This document shows, piece by piece, positions 6,450 to 13,236 of a stretch of 13,236 nucleotides of DNA. The stretch lies in assembly GCA_963978265.1 (NCBI GenBank), contig CAXBQV010000046.1, forward strand, positions 1 through 13,236, given 5' to 3'. This stretch comes from JAKALQ01 sp963978265 (GTDB lineage: Bacteria > Actinomycetota > Actinomycetes > S36-B12 > UBA5976). The translations under genes were made by a program, and so were the position numbers. The notes under the pieces are model-generated. The model was not told the DNA's origin. It did not search any database and saw nothing but the letters and a program-made list of their open reading frames with translations. Positions within the stretch are counted from its first letter, which is position 1. Every line of letters begins with the position of its first letter.

Positions 6450-7754
6450 ATGATGCGAGTGTTAGACCTGCGGAATTCCGCCGTCGACCCTCGCACGGTC
6501 ATGCCCAGGGCGGAACTCGACGTCGAGGCTGTGACGGCCACGGTCCGGCCGATCATCGACGACGTTGCATCCCGCGGAGCGGCGGCAGTCTTCGATTGGA
6601 GCGAGCGCCTCGACGGCGTCCGACCCACGCAGTTGCGCGTTCCCCGCGCGACCATCTCGGCCGCCCTCGACGGCCTCGACCCGGTGGTCCGCGACGGCCT
6701 CGAAGAAGCGATCCGTCGCGTTCGGCTCGTCCACGAAGACCAGCGCCGCACTGACATCATCACCGAGGTGGCGGACGGCGGCGTCGTCTCCGAGCGGTTC
6801 ATCCCGGTCGATCGCGTCGGGCTCTACGTTCCCGGCGGTCGTGCCGTCTACCCATCGTCAGTGGTGATGAACGTGGTACCTGCGCAGATTGCGGGCGTGC
6901 GGTCGTTCGCCGTTGTGTCACCGCCGCAACAGGAATTCGATGGGCTTCCGCACCCGACCATTCTCGCGGCATGCGCCCTCCTTGGTGTCGATGAGGTGTA
7001 CGCCGTTGGGGGAGCGCAGGCGGTTGCGATGCTCGCCTTCGGCGCCGAACTTCCCGACGGCGCCCGGTGCGCTGCGGTCGACATGGTCACCGGTCCGGGC
7101 AACATCTACGTCACCGCTGCCAAGCGGTTGCTCAAGGGGCGGATCGGCATCGACTCCGAGGCTGGTCCGACCGAGATCGCGATCCTGGCCGACGATTCCG
7201 CCACGCCCGCATTCGTCGCGGCCGATCTCATCTCGCAGGCGGAGCACGATGTCGTCGCCGCCTCGGTGCTCGTGACCACGTCCGAGCGACTTGCGGACGA
7301 AGTCCAGGCACTGCTGCCGCAACGGATCGCCGAGACGAAACACAGCGAGCGTGTTGCCGAGGCGCTGCGCGGACCGCAGAGCGGCATCATCCTGGTACGT
7401 GATGAGGCGCACGGCCTCGACGTCGTGAATGCGTATGCAGCCGAACACCTCGAGCTGCACACCGCCGATCCGCGCACGACCGCACGCGGCGTCCGCAACG
7501 CAGGGGCAGTCTTCATCGGCGATTGGTCCCCCGTGTCGCTCGGCGACTACGTGGCAGGTTCCAACCACGTGCTCCCCACCGGCGGGTGTGCCTGCCACTC
7601 ATCCGGACTCTCGGTGCAGACCTTCCTGCGGGGCGTGCACTTCATCGACTACAGCCAAGTGGCGCTCAAGGAAGTTGCAGCGCATGTCGTGGCTCTTGCG
7701 AACGCGGAGGACCTCCCGGGGCATGCCTCGGCCGTCGAAGTGCGGCTCGCATGA
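6450..7754 (+). CDS. hisD: Histidinol dehydrogenase
   Basis: A 434-residue zinc enzyme that oxidises L-histidinol to L-histidine in two NAD-dependent steps, the last of the pathway. Zinc ligands corresponding to E. coli Q259, H262, D360 and H419 are at Q263, H266 (QAEHD), D366 (GDYVAGSNHVLPT) and H425. The catalytic Glu-His pair is E332-H333 in AAEHLELH. The NAD-site stretch VGLYVPGGRAVYPSS and MVTGPGNIYVTAAKR are also intact. Two consecutive ATGs (6450, 6453) can start it; homologues begin like MRVLDLR, so either is acceptable. The frame remains open back to a GTG at 6420, but that extension (MQHPELDFCT) is unlike the family. It is the first gene of the his operon, and its stop overlaps hisC by 4 nt (ATGA). 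Confidence 0.96.
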   Translation: MMRVLDLRNSAVDPRTVMPRAELDVEAVTATVRPIIDDVASRGAAAVFDWSERLDGVRPTQLRVPRATISAALDGLDPVVRDGLEEAIRRVRLVHEDQRRTDIITEVADGGVVSERFIPVDRVGLYVPGGRAVYPSSVVMNVVPAQIAGVRSFAVVSPPQQEFDGLPHPTILAACALLGVDEVYAVGGAQAVAMLAFGAELPDGARCAAVDMVTGPGNIYVTAAKRLLKGRIGIDSEAGPTEIAILADDSATPAFVAADLISQAEHDVVAASVLVTTSERLADEVQALLPQRIAETKHSERVAEALRGPQSGIILVRDEAHGLDVVNAYAAEHLELHTADPRTTARGVRNAGAVFIGDWSPVSLGDYVAGSNHVLPTGGCACHSSGLSVQTFLRGVHFIDYSQVALKEVAAHVVALANAEDLPGHASAVEVRLA

Positions 7755-8833
7755 CGTGGCTGCCGATTCGCGACGAACTCAAGGGCCTGCATCCGTATGG
7801 CGCACCGCAACTCGACGTGCCGGTGCGGCTCAACACGAATGAGAACCCGTTCCAGCCGCCACGCGACTTCGTCGAGGATCTCGCTGCAACGGTGCTCGAG
7901 GTGGCGAAAACGCTCAACCGCTACCCGGATCGCGATGCGATGCGATTGCGAACGGCACTCGCCGCATATCTGGCGGAGGAATCAGAGACGCCCGGAATCG
8001 TTGCAGAGCAGATCTGGGTCGGAAACGGCTCGAACGAAGTCATGATGCACGTCATGCAGGCGTTCGCCGGCCCCGGCAGAACCGCATTGACCTTCTCGCC
8101 CACCTACTCCATGTACGCGGAGTATGCGCGTAACACCTTCACCGAGTTCGTCACCGTTCCTCGTCGAGCGGACCATACGGTGGACGCGAAGCTCGCCGTC
8201 GAGGCTGTTCGCGACCTGCGGCCGGCCGTGGTGTTCCTCGCGTCGCCGAACAACCCGACCGGAACCGCGCAGTCCCTCGATGTCGTGCCCGCGATGCTTG
8301 ACGCTTTCGACGGCATGCTCGTCATCGACGAGGCGTACGCGGAATTCCGTCGCGTCGGAGTCGGCTCGGCAGTGTCGCTGGTCGAGCGCCATCCACGACT
8401 TGTCGTGACGCGCACGATGAGCAAGGCATTCGGTTTCGCCGGCGCGCGCGTCGGTTACCTGATCGCACATCCCGACGTCGTCGATGCATTGCGCATCGTT
8501 CGATTGCCGTACCACCTGTCATCACTGACGCAAGCCGTGGCACTGACTGCACTGCAGCACACGTCGGCATTGCAGGCGCAGGTGCAGATGCTCAGGGCGG
8601 AACGCAATGCCCTCGTCGACTGGCTGTCGGACGAGGGGTACACGACGACGCCGTCGGATGCGAACTTCGTGATGTTCGGCAAGTTCGACGATCGGCAGTC
8701 GGCCTGGCAGGGCCTTGTCGAGCAGGGTGTGCTCGTCAGGGAAGTCGGGCCGGAGGGATTCCTCCGCGTGAGCATCGGCACTGCGGCGGAGATGGAACGC
8801 TTCAAGGAAGCATTGAAGAAGGTAGGTCACTGA
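7751..8833 (+). CDS. hisC: Histidinol-phosphate aminotransferase
   Basis: A 360-residue PLP-dependent class I/II aminotransferase that converts imidazole acetol phosphate plus glutamate to histidinol phosphate. Clear motifs are LNTNENPF near the N-terminus, SPNNPTG in the middle, VIDEAYAEF (PLP-contacting Asp and Tyr), and TMSKAFGFAGARVGY, where K225 should form the Schiff base. The C-terminal domain ends with GFLRVSIGTAAEMERF, containing the substrate-carboxylate arginine region. The ATG at 7751 overlaps the hisD stop (ATGA). A longer open frame upstream is only a shadow inside hisD. HisC enzymes can resemble aromatic aminotransferases, but its position between hisD and hisB settles the assignment. 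Length is typical. Confidence 0.95.
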   Translation: MTWLPIRDELKGLHPYGAPQLDVPVRLNTNENPFQPPRDFVEDLAATVLEVAKTLNRYPDRDAMRLRTALAAYLAEESETPGIVAEQIWVGNGSNEVMMHVMQAFAGPGRTALTFSPTYSMYAEYARNTFTEFVTVPRRADHTVDAKLAVEAVRDLRPAVVFLASPNNPTGTAQSLDVVPAMLDAFDGMLVIDEAYAEFRRVGVGSAVSLVERHPRLVVTRTMSKAFGFAGARVGYLIAHPDVVDALRIVRLPYHLSSLTQAVALTALQHTSALQAQVQMLRAERNALVDWLSDEGYTTTPSDANFVMFGKFDDRQSAWQGLVEQGVLVREVGPEGFLRVSIGTAAEMERFKEALKKVGH

Positions 8834-9426
8834 TGGCTCGCACCGGCAAGGTCGAACGCGCGACCAAGGAAAGCAGTGTGCTCGTCGAACTCGATCTCGA
8901 CGGCAGCGGTGTCTGCGACATCGACACCGGAATCGGCTTCTACGACCACATGCTCGAGCAGCTCGGCAAGCACGGCGGCTTCTCCCTGACCGTCCGCACC
9001 ACCGGGGATCTGCATGTCGATTCGCACCACACCATCGAGGACACGGCGATCGCGTTCGGCCAGGCGCTACGACAAGCGCTCGGCGACAAGACGGGCATCC
9101 GCCGCTTCGCGAACTCGCTGGTGCCACTCGACGAGGCGTTGGTGCAGGTGGCCGTCGACGTGTCGGGTCGGCCGTATGTAGTGCACGAGGAACCGCAGGT
9201 CGTCGAACTCATTGGCACCTACGACACCACGATGACGCAGCACATCTGGGAGTCCATCGCCAACGCGGCGCAGATCTGTCTGCACGTGCGCGTGATCAGC
9301 GGACGGAACTCCCACCACATCGTTGAGGCACAGTTCAAGGCGGTTGCTCGGGCATTGCGCGACGCGGTCGCATTCGATGGCACGGTTGGCATCCCGTCGA
9401 CCAAGGGCGTACTCGGCGACGCATGA
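8833..9426 (+). CDS. hisB: Imidazoleglycerol-phosphate dehydratase (monofunctional)
   Basis: A 197-residue manganese enzyme that dehydrates imidazoleglycerol phosphate to imidazole acetol phosphate. The family's two symmetrical metal-binding halves are visible: GIGFYDHMLEQLGKHGGF and HHTIEDTAIAFGQAL in the first, then NSLVPLDEAL and RNSHHIVEAQFKAVARALRD in the second. There is no phosphatase domain, so histidinol-phosphate phosphatase must come from another gene, as in actinobacteria generally. The ATG shares one base with the hisC stop (TGATG), and AGG at 8824-8826 gives a reasonable ribosome-binding site. Its 3' end overlaps hisH by 4 nt. Normal length; no missing motif seen. Confidence 0.96.
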   Translation: MARTGKVERATKESSVLVELDLDGSGVCDIDTGIGFYDHMLEQLGKHGGFSLTVRTTGDLHVDSHHTIEDTAIAFGQALRQALGDKTGIRRFANSLVPLDEALVQVAVDVSGRPYVVHEEPQVVELIGTYDTTMTQHIWESIANAAQICLHVRVISGRNSHHIVEAQFKAVARALRDAVAFDGTVGIPSTKGVLGDA

Positions 9427-10061
9427 CCACGATTGCCGTCCTCGACTACGGCTCCGGCAATCTCCGATCCGCCGAGCGTGCGATTGCGCGCACCGGAGCG
9501 ACAGTCGTCGTCACCGATGACGAACGGATCGCAACCGAGGCCGATGGGCTGGTGGTGCCGGGCGTCGGTGCATTTGCTGCTTGCATGCAGGGGCTGCTCT
9601 CGGTGCACGGCGAACGCATCATCGATCGACGGCTCGTTGCGGGCCGACCGATACTCGGCATCTGCGTCGGCATGCAGATCCTGTTCAGCGCCGGTGTCGA
9701 ACACGGAGTGCGGACTCGCGGCCTCGGGCAGTGGCCCGGTGTCGTCGAACCACTCGATGCGCCGGTCCTGCCGCACATGGGCTGGAACACGGTGACACCC
9801 GCAGCATCGAGCGTGCTGTTCGAGGGCGTCGAGGACGAGCGGTTCTACTTCGTGCATTCCTACGCGGTGCGGACCTGGAACTTCGTGCAAGCAACCACTT
9901 CGATCGCCGCACCGAAGGTCACCTGGGCCGAATACGGCGCACCGTTCATCGCCGCGGTCGAGAACGGGCCGTTGTCGGCAACCCAATTCCATCCCGAGAA
10001 GAGCGGCGATGCCGGTGCGCGACTGCTGCGCAACTGGGTGAGCAGTGTGAGGACCGCATGA
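9423..10061 (+). CDS. hisH: Imidazole glycerol phosphate synthase, glutaminase subunit
   Basis: A 212-residue class I glutamine amidotransferase that makes ammonia from glutamine and channels it to HisF. The catalytic triad is complete: C81 in GICVGMQILF, and H190 with E192 in TQFHPEKSG. DYGSGNLRS at the N-terminus, PGVGAF (the oxyanion-strand region), PHMGWN and YFVHSYAV are further HisH hallmarks. The start ATG overlaps the hisB stop in ATGA. Between hisB and priA, the gene keeps the usual actinobacterial order; its partner hisF is two genes downstream. The stop overlaps the priA start by 4 nt, so the two are probably translationally coupled. Confidence 0.95.
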   Translation: MTTIAVLDYGSGNLRSAERAIARTGATVVVTDDERIATEADGLVVPGVGAFAACMQGLLSVHGERIIDRRLVAGRPILGICVGMQILFSAGVEHGVRTRGLGQWPGVVEPLDAPVLPHMGWNTVTPAASSVLFEGVEDERFYFVHSYAVRTWNFVQATTSIAAPKVTWAEYGAPFIAAVENGPLSATQFHPEKSGDAGARLLRNWVSSVRTA

Positions 10062-10789
10062 CCTATCTGCAATTGCTACCCGCCGTCGATGTCGCCGACG
10101 GACAGGCCGTCCGTCTCGTCCAGGGAGCGGCGGGTTCGGAGACGTCCTACGGCGATCCACTGAGTGCTGCGCTCGCCTGGCAATCGGCGGGCGCGGAGTG
10201 GATCCACCTCGTGGACCTCGATGCCGCATTCGGACGCGGCAGCAATCGTGAACTCCTTGCCGAGGTCGTCGGCAAACTCGATGTCCAGGTGGAACTCAGC
10301 GGCGGCATCCGGGACGATGAATCGCTGCGGGCAGCGCTCGCAACCGGATGTCGACGGGTGAACATCGGAACAGCAGCGCTCGAGGATCCCGCATGGTGCG
10401 CTCGCGCTATTGCCGAGTTCGGCGATCGGATCGCGGTCGGACTGGATGTTCGCGGCACCACCCTTGCTGCGCGCGGATGGACCGAGGAAGGCGGCGACAT
10501 CTGGGATGTGCTCGAGCGCCTCGAACGCGACGGCTGCCCCCGCTACGTCGTCACCGATGTGACGAAGGACGGCACCCTCAAAGGCCCCAATCTGCAACTG
10601 CTCCGCGATATGTGCGCGCGAACCGACCGTCCGGTGATCGCGTCGGGCGGTGTGTCATCGCTTGACGACCTCCGCGCGATCGCAGCACTCGTTGGCATCG
10701 GTGTCGAGGGCGCCATCGTCGGGAAGGCGTTGTACGCGCAGGCATTCACGCTCGAGGAAGCGCTCGCGGCAATGCAGGAGCTCCGATGA
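10058..10789 (+). CDS. priA: PriA-type bifunctional isomerase (HisA and probably TrpF)
   Basis: A 243-residue (beta/alpha)8-barrel. HisA isomerises ProFAR to PRFAR; actinobacterial PriA also isomerises phosphoribosylanthranilate, replacing TrpF. The sequence follows M. tuberculosis PriA closely from memory: LLPAVDV (D11), AVRLVQG (R19), HLVDLDAAFGRGSN, VELSGGIRDDESL, and TDVTKDGTLKGPN with D171 aligned to catalytic D175. The dual-substrate pair R143 and W145 of the M. tuberculosis enzyme is present as R139 and W141 in ARGWTEEGGD, which supports the bifunctional type. ATG 10058 overlaps the hisH stop and has GAGGA at 10049-10053. The much longer open frame upstream is a shadow in hisH. No separate trpF is in the window. 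HisA activity is near certain; TrpF activity is inferred. Confidence 0.93.
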   Translation: MTYLQLLPAVDVADGQAVRLVQGAAGSETSYGDPLSAALAWQSAGAEWIHLVDLDAAFGRGSNRELLAEVVGKLDVQVELSGGIRDDESLRAALATGCRRVNIGTAALEDPAWCARAIAEFGDRIAVGLDVRGTTLAARGWTEEGGDIWDVLERLERDGCPRYVVTDVTKDGTLKGPNLQLLRDMCARTDRPVIASGGVSSLDDLRAIAALVGIGVEGAIVGKALYAQAFTLEEALAAMQELR

Positions 10790-11565
10790 CGCTCGCCGTA
10801 CGCGTGGTCGCGTGCCTGGACGTGGACAACGGCCGGGTGGTGAAGGGCGTGAACTTCGTCGACCTGCGCGATGCCGGAGACCCCGTGGAACTCGCACGCG
10901 CCTACGACGAACAGGGCATCGACGAACTCGTCTTCCTCGATATCACGGCGAGCAGCAACGATCGGGCGACGACCTACGACGTCGTCAGGCGCACTGCTGA
11001 GCAGGTCTTCATACCGCTCACTGTCGGTGGTGGCGTGCGCACTGTCGACGACATCAACCGACTCCTGCGGGCGGGCGCCGACAAAGTCGGGATCAACACC
11101 GCTGCGATCGCTCGCCCCGCATTCCTCACCGAAGCCGCCGAGCGTTTCGGTTCGCAGTGCATCGTGCTCTCCGTCGATGCGCGTCGAGCCGCCGCAATGC
11201 CGTCCGGATTCGAAGTGACCACGCACGGTGGTCGAACCAGTGCCGGTATCGATGCCATCGAATGGGCCGTGCGATCCTCCGAACTCGGCGCAGGGGAGAT
11301 CCTGCTCAATTCGATGGATGCCGACGGAACGAATGCCGGGTACGACATCGAACTCATCGAGAAGGTCCGTGCAGCGGTTTCGGTCCCGATCATCGCCAGT
11401 GGTGGTGCGGGCGCGCTGCAGCATTTCGCCCCAGCCGTCGCCGCTGGTGCGGATGCGGTACTTGCAGCCTCGGTGTTCCACTTCGGCACGCTTCGCGTTC
11501 CGGACGTGAAGGATGCGCTGGCCGGCGCCGGGTACCCGGTCCGCACCAGCCTTCCGCAACAATAG
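10786..11565 (+). CDS. hisF: Imidazole glycerol phosphate synthase, cyclase subunit
   Basis: A 259-residue (beta/alpha)8-barrel that uses HisH-derived ammonia to turn PRFAR into imidazoleglycerol phosphate plus AICAR. The catalytic acids D11 and D130 of Thermotoga HisF correspond to D12 in ACLDVDNGRVVKG and D131 in IVLSVDARR. The phosphate-binding loops TVGGGVRTVDD and IIASGGAGAL, and LLNSMDADGT, are intact. The ATG overlaps the priA stop in ATGA and has the best ribosome-binding site of the operon, CAGGAG at 10775-10780, five bases upstream. It is homologous to the neighbouring PriA barrel but clearly distinct from it. Length is typical. Confidence 0.96.
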   Translation: MTLAVRVVACLDVDNGRVVKGVNFVDLRDAGDPVELARAYDEQGIDELVFLDITASSNDRATTYDVVRRTAEQVFIPLTVGGGVRTVDDINRLLRAGADKVGINTAAIARPAFLTEAAERFGSQCIVLSVDARRAAAMPSGFEVTTHGGRTSAGIDAIEWAVRSSELGAGEILLNSMDADGTNAGYDIELIEKVRAAVSVPIIASGGAGALQHFAPAVAAGADAVLAASVFHFGTLRVPDVKDALAGAGYPVRTSLPQQ

Positions 11566-11569
11566 GCAC

Positions 11570-11911
11570 ATGCAGGACTTCATCGATCGAGTGCGCTTCG
11601 ACGCGAACGGGCTCGTGCCCGTGATCGCGCAGGACCGCGCGTCAGGGACGGTCCTCATGCTTGCGTGGGCGAACGCCGACGCCCTGCGCCACACCGTGAG
11701 TACCCGCCAGGGCACCTATTTCTCGCGCAGCCGCGGCGAACTGTGGATCAAGGGTGCAACCTCCGGTGCCACGCAACACGTCCGCGAAGTGCGACTCGAC
11801 TGCGATGCCGATGCGGTGCTGTACGTCGTCGACCAGCACGATGGCGCCTGCCACACCGGCGCACGCTCATGCTTCGACGCCGATGTCGTGCTCGGTGATC
11901 CCGATGCGTAA
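11570..11911 (+). CDS. hisI: Phosphoribosyl-AMP cyclohydrolase
   Basis: A 113-residue zinc- and magnesium-dependent hydrolase that opens the adenine ring of phosphoribosyl-AMP, the third histidine step. The core is complete: QGTYFSRSRGELWIKGATSG (47-66), the metal cluster DCDADA (D77, C78, D79, D81), and ACHTGARSCF with C94 and C101. There is no fused HisE (phosphoribosyl-ATP pyrophosphatase) domain, so this is the monofunctional form and hisE lies elsewhere. The ATG is four bases after the hisF stop, without a clear ribosome-binding site. The longer open frame starting earlier lies inside hisF and is not used. The stop TAA falls inside the start of trpE (8-nt overlap). Confidence 0.95.
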   Translation: MQDFIDRVRFDANGLVPVIAQDRASGTVLMLAWANADALRHTVSTRQGTYFSRSRGELWIKGATSGATQHVREVRLDCDADAVLYVVDQHDGACHTGARSCFDADVVLGDPDA

Positions 11912-13236
11912 CGCACTCGGTGTCTCGAGCCCCGACCTCGCCGACTTCCGAAGGCTCGCACTCGAGGGCAGGCGGGTCATTCCGGTGGTGCGCAAACTGC
12001 TCGCCGACGCGGAGACGCCGATCGGGCTCTATCGCAAGCTTGCCAAGGAACAGGCGGGCACCTTCCTGCTCGAATCGGCGGAACACGGTCGCGTCTGGTC
12101 CCGCTACTCGTTCGTCGGTGTCCGATCGCGCGCACTCCTGACGTCACGCAACGGTGAGGCGCACTGGCTGGGAACCGCTCCGACTGGAGTACCCACCTCC
12201 GGCAATGCGTTGCATGCATTGCGCGACACGCTCGCATTGCTCCACACCGAGGGAGCAGAGGGATTGCCACCGTTCACCGGTGGGCTCGTCGGCATGATCG
12301 GATACGACGCCGTTCGCAACTGGGAACGCATCGGCACGACGGCGCGCGATGACCTCGGCGTGCCGGAACTCGCAATGCTCTTCGCCACCGATGTCGCCGT
12401 CCTCGACCACTCCGACGGGACCGTCCTGCTGATCGCGAATGCGATCAACTGGGATGCCAGCGATGCCCGCATGGACGAGGCGTGGGCTGATGCAATCCGT
12501 CGACTTGATGCAATGGAAGCAGACCTCGCCACCGCGCTTCCCTCGTCGACTGCAGTGTGGAATGCCGACGCGCAACCGCAGGTCAGCGCGACGACCTCCC
12601 GAGAGCAGTACGTCGCGGACGTCGAGACCTGCAAGGAGCACATTCGTGCGGGCGATGCATTCCAGATCGTGTTGTCGCAACGCTTCGAAGTGGAGACGAC
12701 TGCATCTGCCCTCGATGTGTATCGGGTGCTCCGCGTGTCGAACCCCAGTCCCTACATGTACGTCTTCCGGATGCCCGATCTGTCCGCCGACGGCCCCGAG
12801 TTGTCGCAACACGTTGCTTTCGACATCGTCGGATCGAGTCCGGAAGCGCTCGTGCGCCTGCAGGACGGCCGGGCTCTGCTGCATCCGATTGCCGGCACCC
12901 GGCCTCGCGGTTCCACGGCGGAAGACGACGCGCTGCTCGCGAAGGAGTTGCTCAACGACCCGAAGGAGCGCGCCGAGCACCTGATGCTCGTCGATCTCGG
13001 GCGCAACGACCTCGGCCGCGTGTGCACGGCCGGCACTGTCGAAGTGGTCGACTTCATGACGATCGAGCGCTACTCGCACGTGATGCACATCGTGTCAACG
13101 GTCGTAGGCCGGCTGCGCGACGGCAACACCGCCTACGACCTGCTCGCTGCAACGTTCCCCGCCGGCGACTCTCCGCAGCCGTACGTGGACGGTGTCATCC
13201 TCGCGATTCGCGCACTGCATGACCGCGTCGGACTGA
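11904..13236 (+). CDS. trpE: Anthranilate synthase component I (3' end missing and last ~70 bases suspect)
   Basis: The first 421 of about 510 residues follow actinobacterial TrpE, which makes anthranilate from chorismate with glutamine-derived ammonia from TrpG. The N-terminal regulatory part has TFLLES (LLES at 55-58) and SNPSPYMYVF, both in the tryptophan-binding pocket, so feedback inhibition is expected. The chorismate-utilising part has GSSPEAL, HPIAGTRPRG, KERAEHLMLVDLGRNDLGRV and ERYSHVMHIVSTVVG. After ATFPAG (ending at 13166) the next block, normally a near-invariant TLSGAPK-x-RAMEII motif, is absent, and unrelated residues run to the edge. ATG 11904 overlaps the hisI stop by 8 nt and has GGTGA at 11894-11898. 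Overlap with hisI suggests one his-trp transcript. Confidence 0.93.
   Translation, partial: MRNALGVSSPDLADFRRLALEGRRVIPVVRKLLADAETPIGLYRKLAKEQAGTFLLESAEHGRVWSRYSFVGVRSRALLTSRNGEAHWLGTAPTGVPTSGNALHALRDTLALLHTEGAEGLPPFTGGLVGMIGYDAVRNWERIGTTARDDLGVPELAMLFATDVAVLDHSDGTVLLIANAINWDASDARMDEAWADAIRRLDAMEADLATALPSSTAVWNADAQPQVSATTSREQYVADVETCKEHIRAGDAFQIVLSQRFEVETTASALDVYRVLRVSNPSPYMYVFRMPDLSADGPELSQHVAFDIVGSSPEALVRLQDGRALLHPIAGTRPRGSTAEDDALLAKELLNDPKERAEHLMLVDLGRNDLGRVCTAGTVEVVDFMTIERYSHVMHIVSTVVGRLRDGNTAYDLLAATFPAGDSPQPYVDGVILAIRALHDRVGL
13167..13236 (+). other. Window end that does not match TrpE (possible chimeric contig end)
   Basis: The frame stays open but reads DSPQPYVDGVILAIRALHDR instead of the expected TLSGAPK motif and its continuation. 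I read the other two forward frames and the reverse complement and found no displaced copy of the motif, so a single frameshift does not explain it. The piece looks codon-like, with G+C-rich third positions, so it may be genuine DNA from elsewhere joined here. I cannot name its source. Confidence 0.6.

Noticed and set aside
9581..10057. Long N-terminal extension of priA
   Set aside because: The extension overlaps hisH and is Arg-rich shadow translation. ATG 10058 begins the conserved LLPAVDV start and overlaps the hisH stop as elsewhere in the operon.
12144..13088. 314-codon open frame on the - strand opposite trpE
   Set aside because: It lies in the antisense of clear TrpE sequence, and its protein matches no family I know.
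13150..13236. Single frameshift explaining the altered TrpE end
   Set aside because: The expected TLSGAPK block does not appear in either other forward frame. A brief resemblance (ACTCTCCG, GTACGT) does not continue.
1..13236. CRISPR array, insertion sequence, phage or defence genes
   Set aside because: I saw no spaced direct repeats, transposase or integrase motifs, tRNA-flanked insertion, or known defence domains. The genes are contiguous housekeeping genes.

Overview
This looks like 13.2 kb of high-G+C chromosomal housekeeping DNA from an actinobacterium, probably one end or all of a draft or metagenome contig. The evidence is the block order dksA/traR-like domain, lspA, rluD-like, dnaE; a DnaE polymerase with a complete PHP exonuclease metal site; a hisD-C-B-H-priA-F-I cluster whose HisA is of the actinobacterial PriA type; and ATGA-style start/stop overlaps throughout. 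An Acidimicrobiia-like lineage is possible, but that placement is an impression from sequence style and has not been tested.

Layout. Bases 1-34 are the 34-nt Illumina TruSeq read-2 adapter and are not biological. From 36 to 887 runs one open frame that starts inside ribosomal protein S12 (rpsL, 5' truncated), continues through an Ala/Lys/Glu-rich helical stretch, and ends in a DksA/TraR-type C4 zinc-finger domain. It is followed by lspA (signal peptidase II), an rluD-family pseudouridine synthase and dnaE (replicative polymerase alpha subunit), all on the + strand. ybaK (Cys-tRNA(Pro) deacylase) lies on the - strand, tail to tail with dnaE and with overlapping stop codons. A 53-bp gap separates ybaK from a tightly packed + strand operon: hisD, hisC, hisB, hisH, priA/hisA, hisF, hisI and trpE, the last running off the window.

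How the genes work together. The his block encodes HisI, HisA, HisF/H, HisB, HisC and HisD, that is, every histidine step after HisG/HisE except the histidinol-phosphate phosphatase. No hisG, hisE or phosphatase gene is in the window. trpE overlaps hisI by 8 nt, so tryptophan entry is probably co-transcribed with histidine synthesis. PriA would serve both pathways, as HisA and as TrpF.

I found no mobile element, CRISPR array, RNA gene, defence system or clearly new system. The observations that need checking are at the two ends. The S12-DksA in-frame fusion would be remarkable if real, but it sits beside untrimmed adapter and may be a misassembly. TrpE loses family similarity abruptly at 13167, just where a nearly invariant motif should begin. 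The interior, about 890 to 13166, looks sound. No gene-free stretch exceeds 300 bases; the longest gap is about 80 bp, before dnaE.
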